From contig JAJCXN010000026.1 in the NCBI GenBank assembly GCA_029263415.1, forward strand, positions 62,001 to 126,000: DNA of 64,000 bases, read 5' to 3'. The position numbers and the translations under genes are program-made. The notes below the pieces were generated by a model. That model was not told the origin of the DNA and ran no database searches. It saw only the letters and a list, made by a program, of their open reading frames with translations. Below, piece after piece: positions 17,570 to 26,131 of this stretch (position 1 is the stretch's first letter; each line of letters starts with the position of its first letter). The stretch comes from Acidobacteriota bacterium. GTDB lineage: Bacteria; Acidobacteriota; Thermoanaerobaculia; Multivoradales; Multivoraceae.

Positions 17570-19888
17570 ATGGACGAACCCTCCGTGAGATCTGTTTTAT
17601 CCGCCTTGTCCGCACTCGCGTTCACCCTGCTCATCGGCCCGCAGACGCTGCAGGCACAAAGGGTGCAGGCAGACGAGACCTTCTCCGATGAAGTAACGGT
17701 CTTTGAGGTCGAGGTCCCAGTTCAGGTGTTTCGGGATGGTGAACCGGTGCGGGGATTGACCCGCGATGACTTCACGATCACCTATCGCGGTAAGACCCAA
17801 GACATTGTCAGCTTTGAAGTTGCGGATGTTTCGGTGCAACGAGCAGACCCCGAGACCGGCGAGCCGGCGAAGCCGATCTCTGCGGCCCCGGTGGAGCCTG
17901 AGATGGCGCGCGCATTGCTGCTGCTGTTCGATTTTCAGTACCAGTCGCGTGGCTTGATTGCGCGCAGTGTCGAGAGTGCACGGACCATGGTGGCGGAGGC
18001 GTTGCATCCGTCAGATCGGGTCGCGGTCGCTGCTCTTGGCGGTCGATTGGGCGCTCGCATGTACACCGGCTTCACCGCAGACCGCGCGCGGACGGCGCTG
18101 GGGCTGGATCTGGTGGATGCTGTCGCCGACGCTAAGGCAAAGCGGCAGCGAGCCATTGTCGACCAGCTACGGGCCACGGCGCCGAGTACTGCAGATGGGC
18201 AGGCAAGCGAATATGGCCTGGCGGCGACCGTGGCATTTGGGGATGGGCTCGACTCGATCGGCGTGTTCGCTAGACCCAACGTTTCGGTTCAAGGAGAGAT
18301 CTCCGGCGCCCGCGCTTTCGACAGTGGAGCACGGGAGGATCCAGGCGCCGCCGAGATCTTTGCCATCGGGGAGAAACTCGCAGGCTTCAACGTGCTTCGC
18401 GATGCGCAGGAATACGCCGAGGCGCTTGGCAATCTCGGGACTCTGCTCAGTGGCGTTGAGGGTCAAAAGCTTGCGGCGTTGTTCTCCCAGGGGCCGCCGC
18501 TGTCGGCGATCGTCATGGGCGCAGGCCAAGGAGCGACGGAGGGCACTCAAATGGTGACTAAGGCTATGGACAACGCATTTGGGCAGCTGGTTCGCGGTGG
18601 ATGGCAGATTCACGCGCTGGGCCAGGGGCAAGGCCAAGCAGCCGGATTTGGTGACGCGTTGGCAGTCGACTACGACATCTCGACCAACTCGATCAGCGTC
18701 GATGCCGCTCCTGGTTCAACCGGTCCGTCGGGGGTGATCGCGCCCAACTACTCGGATGGCGGCAATACGCTCTGGTACCTCGCGAGCGGCACCGGTGGCA
18801 AGGCATATCTCAACTCCACGGTGCCAGCTGTAGATGAGTTCCTCGAGACCACTTCAGTGACCTACGTGTTGCGATTCTTGCTCCCTGGGGTCTCGCCAAC
18901 CGCGGGCAAGGAGTCCTTCAACGTGCGCCTGGCGGACGCCGAGGCACCGGCCCGGCTGCAGTACCGAGACTTCTTCTATTCCCCGAAAGAACGCGGCGAC
19001 ATGAACGAGGTAGAACTGCGCATTGCTGATGCGCGCGAGCAGATTCGGAAGCAGTCGGACGCGGCAATGGGCAACATCGAGTTCACCGCCCACGTATTTG
19101 CCGACCTCAACGATCCAGAGACCGCTTGGCTCTCGGTCCATCTACCAGCCTCGCAGCTTCGCCGGGTCGCTCAGGGCACCGGTGAAGATTCGAGTGGGGT
19201 GACCCGACTTGCGGTTGTGGCGGGTGTGGAGAAGGGCGGCCCAGCGGGGGAGGTTGCTCTCGATCAAACTCTGACGCTTGAAGCGGCATCGATCGCAAGT
19301 CCTCCTGCCGATGGCCTGACCTTCGCGGGCCGCTTGGATCTGTCGGTCGAAGATGTGAGCACCGCGACGGATATCCGCGTAGCGGTTGAACTGGGTACTT
19401 CGGGCGCCGCCTTGAAGGTTCCTCTTCAGCGATGGACCCGCGAACAGCGCTTCGATAGTGGCATGGTCGGGCCGTTTTTCTTGCCGCCGGGATTGGAACG
19501 GCTGATCGTTCGTGGCAACGATCGCGCTGGCGATCCCGTCAGCCTTCCCTTGAAGGCTCCGGGCGGCGCTGAACTGGTGCCGCTACCGTTTGCAGAAGTC
19601 GAACAAGGCGAGCAGCTCGGGGTCATGCTGTGGACGATGGCCAAAGCCAAGGCGGTCCCCGGTCAGAGCGGGGGAGCGGAGACGATTACCGTGCGGGCGC
19701 AGCCTTATCAAGCCGCGGCCTCAGGGAGTAGCGCGGCTCTGGAACTCGAGCGGCGGGGAGATGTAGGCGACGCTACGTTGTGGTTTGCCCCGCTTGAGAC
19801 CAAAGCGTTGGCGCCAGGTGTCTACCAGTTGGTGGGCGTCGATTTTGACAATCCTGGCGTTGGTTTCTTTCGCGTGCTTGCGCGTTAG
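17570..19888 (+). CDS. Secreted VWFA-related (Acidobacterial-type) protein
   Basis: A 772-residue exported protein. A signal peptide follows the ATG at 17570 (LSALSALAFTLLIGPQTLQAQ). Next comes the 'VWFA-related Acidobacterial domain' pattern: VFEVEVPVQVFRDGEPVRGL, TRDDFTITYRGKTQDIV, then ALLLLFDFQYQSRGL, where the VWA MIDAS would be. The usual DxSxS is replaced by DFQYQS, so metal binding is uncertain. The C-terminal third is beta-rich, with no motif recognised. Function unknown in the family; presumed cell-surface or periplasmic protein interaction. Shares a 197-bp divergent promoter region with the M14 peptidase. Confidence 0.85.
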   Translation: MDEPSVRSVLSALSALAFTLLIGPQTLQAQRVQADETFSDEVTVFEVEVPVQVFRDGEPVRGLTRDDFTITYRGKTQDIVSFEVADVSVQRADPETGEPAKPISAAPVEPEMARALLLLFDFQYQSRGLIARSVESARTMVAEALHPSDRVAVAALGGRLGARMYTGFTADRARTALGLDLVDAVADAKAKRQRAIVDQLRATAPSTADGQASEYGLAATVAFGDGLDSIGVFARPNVSVQGEISGARAFDSGAREDPGAAEIFAIGEKLAGFNVLRDAQEYAEALGNLGTLLSGVEGQKLAALFSQGPPLSAIVMGAGQGATEGTQMVTKAMDNAFGQLVRGGWQIHALGQGQGQAAGFGDALAVDYDISTNSISVDAAPGSTGPSGVIAPNYSDGGNTLWYLASGTGGKAYLNSTVPAVDEFLETTSVTYVLRFLLPGVSPTAGKESFNVRLADAEAPARLQYRDFFYSPKERGDMNEVELRIADAREQIRKQSDAAMGNIEFTAHVFADLNDPETAWLSVHLPASQLRRVAQGTGEDSSGVTRLAVVAGVEKGGPAGEVALDQTLTLEAASIASPPADGLTFAGRLDLSVEDVSTATDIRVAVELGTSGAALKVPLQRWTREQRFDSGMVGPFFLPPGLERLIVRGNDRAGDPVSLPLKAPGGAELVPLPFAEVEQGEQLGVMLWTMAKAKAVPGQSGGAETITVRAQPYQAAASGSSAALELERRGDVGDATLWFAPLETKALAPGVYQLVGVDFDNPGVGFFRVLAR

Positions 19889-19972
19889 GGATTGGGCGTC
19901 AAGCGGAGGGCGTCGTAGACTCCTCTTGCGCCGAGCGAGCGCATAAAAGACCTCACACGGAATCCGCGCCAC

Positions 19973-21817
19973 TTGAGCCAATACGCCTTCGATCCAACGG
20001 GCTATGAAGAAGATCTAAACTGCATCTTCGCAGCCATTGCTGAACACGACGACCTTGAGCCGTCGCGGTTGAAGGAGATTCTGCGCCGCTATCCCAAGGA
20101 CGGCAGCGGGTTCTTCTCCAAGAGCCAGCTCATTCAGGGCTACCGAGCTTTGAAGACCGATCAGCAATGGAGCGCGGACGACGAGACCTTCCTCGCTAAG
20201 GTGCGCATGAAACCGGTCAGGACCCAGAGTGGGGTGGCGCCGGTGACGGTGTTGACCAAACCATTTCCGTGCCCGGGCAAGTGCATCTTCTGTCCCAGTG
20301 ACGTGCGCATGCCAAAGAGCTACCTCTCAGACGAACCTGGCGCTCAGCGCGCGGCCGAGCACCAGTTCGATCCCTATCGACAGATGCTGTCGCGGTTGCT
20401 GTCGTTTGATAACACTGGGCATCGGGTCGACAAGATCGAGCTGATCATTCTTGGTGGCACCTGGTCGTTCTATCCTGAGGAGTACCAGATCTGGTTCATC
20501 AAGCGTTGCTTCGACGCCATGAACGACTATGCCAGCGGTCAGCGCGAGTTGGGCGAGCTAGCCTGCGATATCGACTATCGAACGCTCGAAGAAACGCTCC
20601 ACGGGGCCACGTTGGATCGACGCTACAACCGAGTGGTGAAGGAGTTCGTCGAACTGGAACGAAATCGCGACACAGCAGCTCCGTTGAGCGACGGAGAATC
20701 AGCGACCTGGCAAGAGCTCGAGGCAGTTCAGCTGAGGAATGAGATTGAAGCGGTGAGGTGTGTAGGTCTTGTAGTGGAGACCCGTCCCGATCGCATCGAT
20801 GCGCAAGAGGTGCTTCGCATCAGGCGCCTGGGTGCCACCAAGGTTCAGATCGGCTTCCAGAGTCTCAGCGACGATGTGCTCGCCAAGAACAATCGCGGTC
20901 ACACGGTGGCAGCCACGCGGCGCGCAGTAGATCTGTTGCGGCAGGCGGGTTTCAAGATCCACGCTCATTGGATGCCCAACTTGTATGGAGCGACACCGCA
21001 GTCGGATCTAGAGGACTTTGAACGGCTTTGGAGTGATCCTGACTTTCGACCGGACGAACTCAAGATCTACCCGTGCTCCTTGATCGAGAGCGCTGAGTTG
21101 ATGGCCTACTACCAGGATGGTCGGTGGCGTCCGTACACCGAGGAGGAGCTGGCCGAACTGTTGGTGGGCTGCTTGGAGCGAATGCCGCCTTACTGCAGGG
21201 TGACCCGCATGATCCGCGACATTCCGGGGACCGACATCGTTGTTGGCAACAAGGTCACCAACTTTCGCCAAGTGGTTGAGCAAGAAACCGTTCGCCGGGG
21301 CATCCGGGTGCGCGACATTCGCAGCCGTGAGATCGGCCAGGACGTTTTTGCTCCAGAGAGTCTCGTGCTGGATGAACAATGGTACGAGTCGGCGTCCGCG
21401 CAACAGGTCTTTCTTCAGTTCATTGGTCGGAGCACCTCGGCCGAGGATCAACGCGCGGACCGGCTCGCAGGATTCCTCCGCTTACAACTGCCGAAGGAAT
21501 CGGTGTCGGGGGCCACCGAAGCCCTCACTCAGGAACTAGAGGACTGCGCGATCATTCGCGAGGTGCACGTCTATGGCCAGGTGGTTGGGCTTGGAGGTCG
21601 CCTGGCAGGCAAATCACAGCACGCCGGCCTGGGCACACGGTTGATTGAGCGCGCGATGGAACTTGCCTCTGAGACCGGTTGCCGCTCGGTGGCTGTGATC
21701 TCTTCGGTTGGGACTCGCGAGTATTACCGGAAGCTGGGCTTCGTTGACGGCGACTTGTATCAGCATCGGACGGTTGACGTTGCGTTGATTGAAAGTCAGA
21801 GACTGATACGAATGTAG
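19973..21817 (+). CDS. elp3: Elp3-type tRNA uridine(34) 5-carboxymethylaminomethyl-modifying enzyme
   Basis: A 614-residue radical SAM/acetyltransferase fusion. The radical-SAM cysteines are C100-x3-C104-x2-C107 (CPGKCIFC), followed by the Elp3 pattern SYLSDEPGAQRA and QFDPYRQM. The KIELIILGGTWSFYP and VRCVGLVVETRPDRI segments are also typical. The C-terminal GNAT domain shows GLGTRLIERA (acetyl-CoA loop) and SSVGTREYYRKLGF. Elp3 adds a carboxymethyl group to wobble uridine of tRNA. The start is a TTG at 19973 because no ATG lies before the conserved N-terminal helices. Length is slightly above eukaryotic/archaeal Elp3 (about 550 residues). No Elongator partners are nearby, as usual in bacteria. 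Confidence 0.93.
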   Translation: MSQYAFDPTGYEEDLNCIFAAIAEHDDLEPSRLKEILRRYPKDGSGFFSKSQLIQGYRALKTDQQWSADDETFLAKVRMKPVRTQSGVAPVTVLTKPFPCPGKCIFCPSDVRMPKSYLSDEPGAQRAAEHQFDPYRQMLSRLLSFDNTGHRVDKIELIILGGTWSFYPEEYQIWFIKRCFDAMNDYASGQRELGELACDIDYRTLEETLHGATLDRRYNRVVKEFVELERNRDTAAPLSDGESATWQELEAVQLRNEIEAVRCVGLVVETRPDRIDAQEVLRIRRLGATKVQIGFQSLSDDVLAKNNRGHTVAATRRAVDLLRQAGFKIHAHWMPNLYGATPQSDLEDFERLWSDPDFRPDELKIYPCSLIESAELMAYYQDGRWRPYTEEELAELLVGCLERMPPYCRVTRMIRDIPGTDIVVGNKVTNFRQVVEQETVRRGIRVRDIRSREIGQDVFAPESLVLDEQWYESASAQQVFLQFIGRSTSAEDQRADRLAGFLRLQLPKESVSGATEALTQELEDCAIIREVHVYGQVVGLGGRLAGKSQHAGLGTRLIERAMELASETGCRSVAVISSVGTREYYRKLGFVDGDLYQHRTVDVALIESQRLIRM

Positions 21818-22042
21818 GCTTGGCTCGCAGGGCGCCAGACGAACCGCCCGGCGAACCGCTATGGGTCAACCGCCCTGGCTTGATGAAAAGACGAGAGGAT
21901 GTGCAGAGGTATTCGCGACCTTCTCGGCAAGACGGTAGTCGCCGTAACTTACTGAAAACACTGCTATTATGGTCGTGCACGGTGTTCTAACGCGGCTGCA
22001 TTCAGAGCGCCGCTTCAACCAAAGCCCGGTCACGATCGATAG

Positions 22043-23281
22043 ATGAAGATTCTGCACACCTCAGACTGGCATGTTGATCTCCACGCGGCGCAGCTCGCTG
22101 ATGCGGCTTCCACTGTTCGGGCGGCTCGATGGAATGCTGTTGAGCGGTTGGTACAGATCGCTGAGGAGAACGATGTCGACTTGGTGCTGGTCGCTGGCGA
22201 CACCTTCGACACGATTGACGCGGACGACGCGACGGTGGCTAGGGTGGTCGGTCTGCTGAACCGCTTTGCACCTGCGCGCGTGGTGGTGCTGCCCGGGAAC
22301 CACGATCCGCTCGTCACTGGGGGAGTGTGGGATCGTACGGCATGGTCTTCGCTCAACGAGCATGTGATTCTCGCCACGAGCGCTGGGCCGCTTGAGTTTT
22401 TGACCCGAGATCAAGTGGCGGTCACCATCTACCCTTGCCCGATTCAACAGAAGCAAAGCCGCCTTGATCCGACCGACGACATCCCAGTGCGCGCAGCGAA
22501 CGATCAGCGCCTACGCATTGGGCTTGCCCACGGTTCGCTCGACGCTTTGCACGTCGCCGAGAACTTTCCGATCGCTCAAGCACGTGCTGCCCTGACTGGG
22601 CTGGACTACCTTGCTCTGGGTGATTGGCATGGCCAACGGATCTTCTCGGGCTGCACCGCCTACAGCGGAACCCCCGAAGCGACGTCGTTCGGCGAGCGGA
22701 GGACCGGGCTCGCGTTGCTGGTCCATCTCGATGACTCTCGGGCTACGACGGCGCGGATCGAGCCGATCCGCGTTGGACAATGCGCCTGGCTACAGAGCGA
22801 GGTCGAGCTGCGTGACTTGACCGACCTAGCGGAACTCGAAGCCGATCTCCTGGGACTTGGGGCAGCTGAACATGCGTTGGTGCGATTACAAGTGAAGCTG
22901 GTCCAAGACGCGGTCGCAGACGCGCCAGACGGCGCTGACGGCAGCAACGGCGCGTCCGGACAAGAAATGCAAACCAGCCTTCTCGGAACTCTGGCCCCAG
23001 TCGAGGATTTCGGTGAGCACGCGACCTTCGTGGATGCGGTCGAAGCGTTTCGTACGAAGTGGCAAGAGCGCCTGCTCTATCTCGATTGGCGGCTCTCCGA
23101 ACTCTCGGTTAGTTCCAGCGATCTTCCCAGGTCCTTGAACGAGATCGATGCACCGCTCAAGGCTGCGCTGGAGGGTGGGGAGCTCGATGGCGCGTTGCTC
23201 GATCTGTCAGATCTCGATCCTGCTGTGCTGATCGAAGCACGGTGGCAGCTACGCACGTTGGCCTCGCAGACTGCATCGTGA
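22043..23281 (+). CDS. SbcD/Mre11-like metallophosphoesterase (DNA repair exonuclease)
   Basis: A 412-residue calcineurin-like phosphoesterase. It carries D8-x-H10 in ILHTSDWHVD, LVLVAGDTFDTIDADD, VVVLPGNHDPL and a late GDWHG motif, which are the phosphoesterase motifs of SbcD/Mre11 nucleases. The C-terminal half (about 255-400) is Glu/Leu-rich, as expected for the capping and Rad50-binding region. The next gene, 16 bp downstream, encodes a Rad50/SbcC-like ATPase, so the two are almost certainly a complex that processes DNA ends. The start ATG at 22043 has no strong ribosome-binding site. Confidence 0.9.
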   Translation: MKILHTSDWHVDLHAAQLADAASTVRAARWNAVERLVQIAEENDVDLVLVAGDTFDTIDADDATVARVVGLLNRFAPARVVVLPGNHDPLVTGGVWDRTAWSSLNEHVILATSAGPLEFLTRDQVAVTIYPCPIQQKQSRLDPTDDIPVRAANDQRLRIGLAHGSLDALHVAENFPIAQARAALTGLDYLALGDWHGQRIFSGCTAYSGTPEATSFGERRTGLALLVHLDDSRATTARIEPIRVGQCAWLQSEVELRDLTDLAELEADLLGLGAAEHALVRLQVKLVQDAVADAPDGADGSNGASGQEMQTSLLGTLAPVEDFGEHATFVDAVEAFRTKWQERLLYLDWRLSELSVSSSDLPRSLNEIDAPLKAALEGGELDGALLDLSDLDPAVLIEARWQLRTLASQTAS

Positions 23282-23297
23282 GCGCGAGCAAACGCCG

Positions 23298-26096
23298 ATG
23301 ATTCTTGAGCAGGTCAGCTTGCGCAACTGGCGCGCCTATCGCGGCGACGGTCATACTTTCGCGTTCGGTGATCACGCCAACTTACTGGTGGGCCCGAACG
23401 AGTCCGGCAAGTCGAGCGTGCTCGAAGCGGTGCGGCGCGGATTGTTGGATCGACACACGGCGCGGGGCAAGGACATCCTCGCCGTACGCCCTTTGGGCAG
23501 CAGTCTTGGGCCTGAAGTTCGCCTGGTATTCAGAGCCAACGACGGAGAGGGTCGTGAGCGCCGGTATACGTCGCTCAAGCGGTTCTTGGACAACGCGGCC
23601 GCCGAGGTGCGCGTCGAACGGGACGGAGAGTTTCAGCTCGATCATGAAGGCGACGCCGCCGATCGTTTCTTGCGTGCGCTGGTTGGTGCTGATGACGCCA
23701 CCCGTGGGACGCTCAAGCCCGAGCAACGTGGGCTTGCGCAGGCGCTCTGGTTCTTGCAGCGAGAGGAGGGCATTCCAAACGGGCGGTGGAACGACGCACT
23801 TGAGACCAATCTCAAGGATCGCTTCAGTGCGGAGTCGGTCGAGCCAAACAGAGCGCGGGCGTCTGGAATTCGATCCTTGCTTAGTGCAGCCTCCAGTTCC
23901 GCTCAAGCAGAGGCGGTCGAGGAACGGGTGAACATCCTGTTTGACGGGCACTTCACCCCGACCGGTCGGATCAAGACGAAGAGTGAACTCGCGATCCTGA
24001 CGTCAACCATCGAGTCGCTCAAGCAAGAACTCGAGCAGCGCAATTCTGAACGCGATCGGGCTGCCCTCCATCGCGAGGAGCTGGGCCAGATCGAGCAAGA
24101 GGATCGGTCTTTGGTGGACTTGCTCGCCGACTGCGAAGCGCAGCGCAAGCAGCTGACTGAGTCCTTGCAGATTGAGCCTGAGCTCACCGCCGGCCTGAAC
24201 GACCTGGAGCGCCGGACCGAGGCAGCTCGCCGACGTTGCGCCGAGACAAGCGCCCGGCGTCAGTCGGTCGCCGTGCTCGATCAGCGGATCCAGGAGCTGG
24301 ACGAGACACTCCGCGACGGCGAGGAAGCGCTGGCGCGCCTACGGATCGCGGTGCGCGAACATCGACGTAGCGCTGAAAGACACGCGCGGTCATGGGAAGA
24401 CGAGCTCTCGCCCAAGCTGGAAGCTGTCCGTCAGGGCATTGCCGACCTTCAAGCGAAACAACGAATCGAGCAGCTCGAGATCGACGTCCAGCGACTTGAC
24501 GAGCAGCTCGAACGACGCCGCACGTTGAGCAAGGAAGTCGCCGAAGCAAAGGCCCGATTGTCGAGCGTAGTGATCGTTGATGAGGCCTCGTGGGATCGCG
24601 TTCGTTCGCTGAGCGAGCGCGCGGCGGTGCTGCGAGATCGGGTTTGGGCAGCTGGAATGCGGGTTCAGGCCAGTGAGCTACCGGCTGGCACCCTGACCTT
24701 TGATCCAGAGCCTGAGGTTGATACGGCAAACAATGAGCTGGTGATCGCGCAGGAAACCGTTGTCGGCATCGAAGGTGTGGGTTCTTTCACCTTGCGCAGC
24801 GCAGACGAGCGGCTTGCCGCCTTCGATGTAGAAGCTAGGGCGTGTCGAGCTGAGCTCAGCCTGGTGCTCGAAAGATTCGGAGCTAGCGACGAGGCAGCAC
24901 TCTTGATACTGCGTGAACGGAGTGTGCAGATGGAACGTGAGCTCGAAAGGGCTCAAGATTTGTTGGCGGCGATCGCTGAAGGCGAGGATCAAGAGAATCT
25001 GACTGCTCGTCGAGCAGCGACGGCGACCGAGCTTCAAGAACTCCGTGAACGTTGTCCGCAGTCGGTCCTTCCGGGAATGGAGGGCTGGGCAGAGCAGCGT
25101 ACCCAGGATGAGCTGGCCGAACTTCAGGAGAAGGCACAATCGTTGGAGCGCACCATTCGCGAGGAGCGCGAGGCCGAGCAAGAGGCTCAACAGAAGAGCC
25201 TAGAAGCCCATGAGCGTTTGGCAGCGGTGTCGGCCAGCGCGGCAGCGGGCAACAGCGAGCGCAGCGCTTTGCGCGAGCGACTGGCGTCCGAACTCGAGGC
25301 CTTTGTCGATCGTGCAGCTTTCGAGCTGGCCGCAGCCACGGCGTTGCGCGAAGCCGAGGAACTCGATCAGAAGAGCTCGGCGCTTCGCCAGCGCTTCGCT
25401 GCAGAGGTGAAGACGCCTCGTAAGCAACTGCAGCGCATCGAGATCAAGATTTCCAGAACGGAAGAACGACATCAACAGCTGGCTGCTCGGCGGACTGATC
25501 GGCGGGCCCGTCTCGAGGAGGCAGGCGCCTTGTCCCTCGATCGACAGATTGCAGAACTTGAAACCCGGCTAGCGTCCGCTGAGCAACGGTTCGAGACCGT
25601 TCACCGTCGAGCGCAAGCAATCGCGGTGCTCAGGCGTTTGTTCGGCCATCGGCGGGAGGCACAGTCGCACTCATGGGTCGAACCCGTGAGCCAACTGGTC
25701 GAAAGCTGGTTGGTGCGGTTAAGCGAAGGCCGGGCAGTGGGAGTGAGTTTCGATACCGATTTGGTGCCCCAAGGCGTAGCACTCGACGGTCATGAGGAGT
25801 CGCTTCCGTTTGCGAGCCTTAGCCACGGTGCACGAGAGCAGCTGGTTGTTCTATTGCGCCTGGCTCTCGGTGTTGTGCTTAGCCAACACACCTGCCAACT
25901 GGTGGTGTTGGACGATCGGTTGGTCAACGCGGATAGCACTCGCTCGATCGTGATGAGTGAGATCATCAACGAAGCGGCGCGCAGTTGCCAGGTGTTGGTC
26001 GCGACCTGTAGGCCGGAAGCGTATGAGACGGTTGTTGGCAAGCGCATCGATGTCGCTCGACGCGGCGGCTTCCTGGCTGCGGCCGAAGCGCACTAG
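23298..26096 (+). CDS. SbcC/Rad50-like AAA ATPase without zinc hook
   Basis: A 932-residue SMC-like ATPase. The N-terminal Walker A is GPNESGKSS (residues 32-40) after ISLRNWRAYRG-like sequence. Long coiled coils cover about 200-450 and 560-790. The C-terminal lobe has the ABC signature LSHGAREQLVVLLRLAL and Walker B LVVLDDRLVNAD. There is no CxxC zinc hook. Instead, around residues 465-510, a short beta-rich segment (GTLTFDPEPEV, VVGIEGVGSFTLR) sits between the coils. The Walker B ends in DD where many Rad50 proteins have DE. Partner of the preceding phosphoesterase; presumed DNA-end processing or structure-specific nuclease complex. Confidence 0.88.
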   Translation: MILEQVSLRNWRAYRGDGHTFAFGDHANLLVGPNESGKSSVLEAVRRGLLDRHTARGKDILAVRPLGSSLGPEVRLVFRANDGEGRERRYTSLKRFLDNAAAEVRVERDGEFQLDHEGDAADRFLRALVGADDATRGTLKPEQRGLAQALWFLQREEGIPNGRWNDALETNLKDRFSAESVEPNRARASGIRSLLSAASSSAQAEAVEERVNILFDGHFTPTGRIKTKSELAILTSTIESLKQELEQRNSERDRAALHREELGQIEQEDRSLVDLLADCEAQRKQLTESLQIEPELTAGLNDLERRTEAARRRCAETSARRQSVAVLDQRIQELDETLRDGEEALARLRIAVREHRRSAERHARSWEDELSPKLEAVRQGIADLQAKQRIEQLEIDVQRLDEQLERRRTLSKEVAEAKARLSSVVIVDEASWDRVRSLSERAAVLRDRVWAAGMRVQASELPAGTLTFDPEPEVDTANNELVIAQETVVGIEGVGSFTLRSADERLAAFDVEARACRAELSLVLERFGASDEAALLILRERSVQMERELERAQDLLAAIAEGEDQENLTARRAATATELQELRERCPQSVLPGMEGWAEQRTQDELAELQEKAQSLERTIREEREAEQEAQQKSLEAHERLAAVSASAAAGNSERSALRERLASELEAFVDRAAFELAAATALREAEELDQKSSALRQRFAAEVKTPRKQLQRIEIKISRTEERHQQLAARRTDRRARLEEAGALSLDRQIAELETRLASAEQRFETVHRRAQAIAVLRRLFGHRREAQSHSWVEPVSQLVESWLVRLSEGRAVGVSFDTDLVPQGVALDGHEESLPFASLSHGAREQLVVLLRLALGVVLSQHTCQLVVLDDRLVNADSTRSIVMSEIINEAARSCQVLVATCRPEAYETVVGKRIDVARRGGFLAAAEAH

Positions 26097-26131
26097 TCCT
26101 CAGCTCAAGCAGCGCGAGTTGGTGGCCCGCT

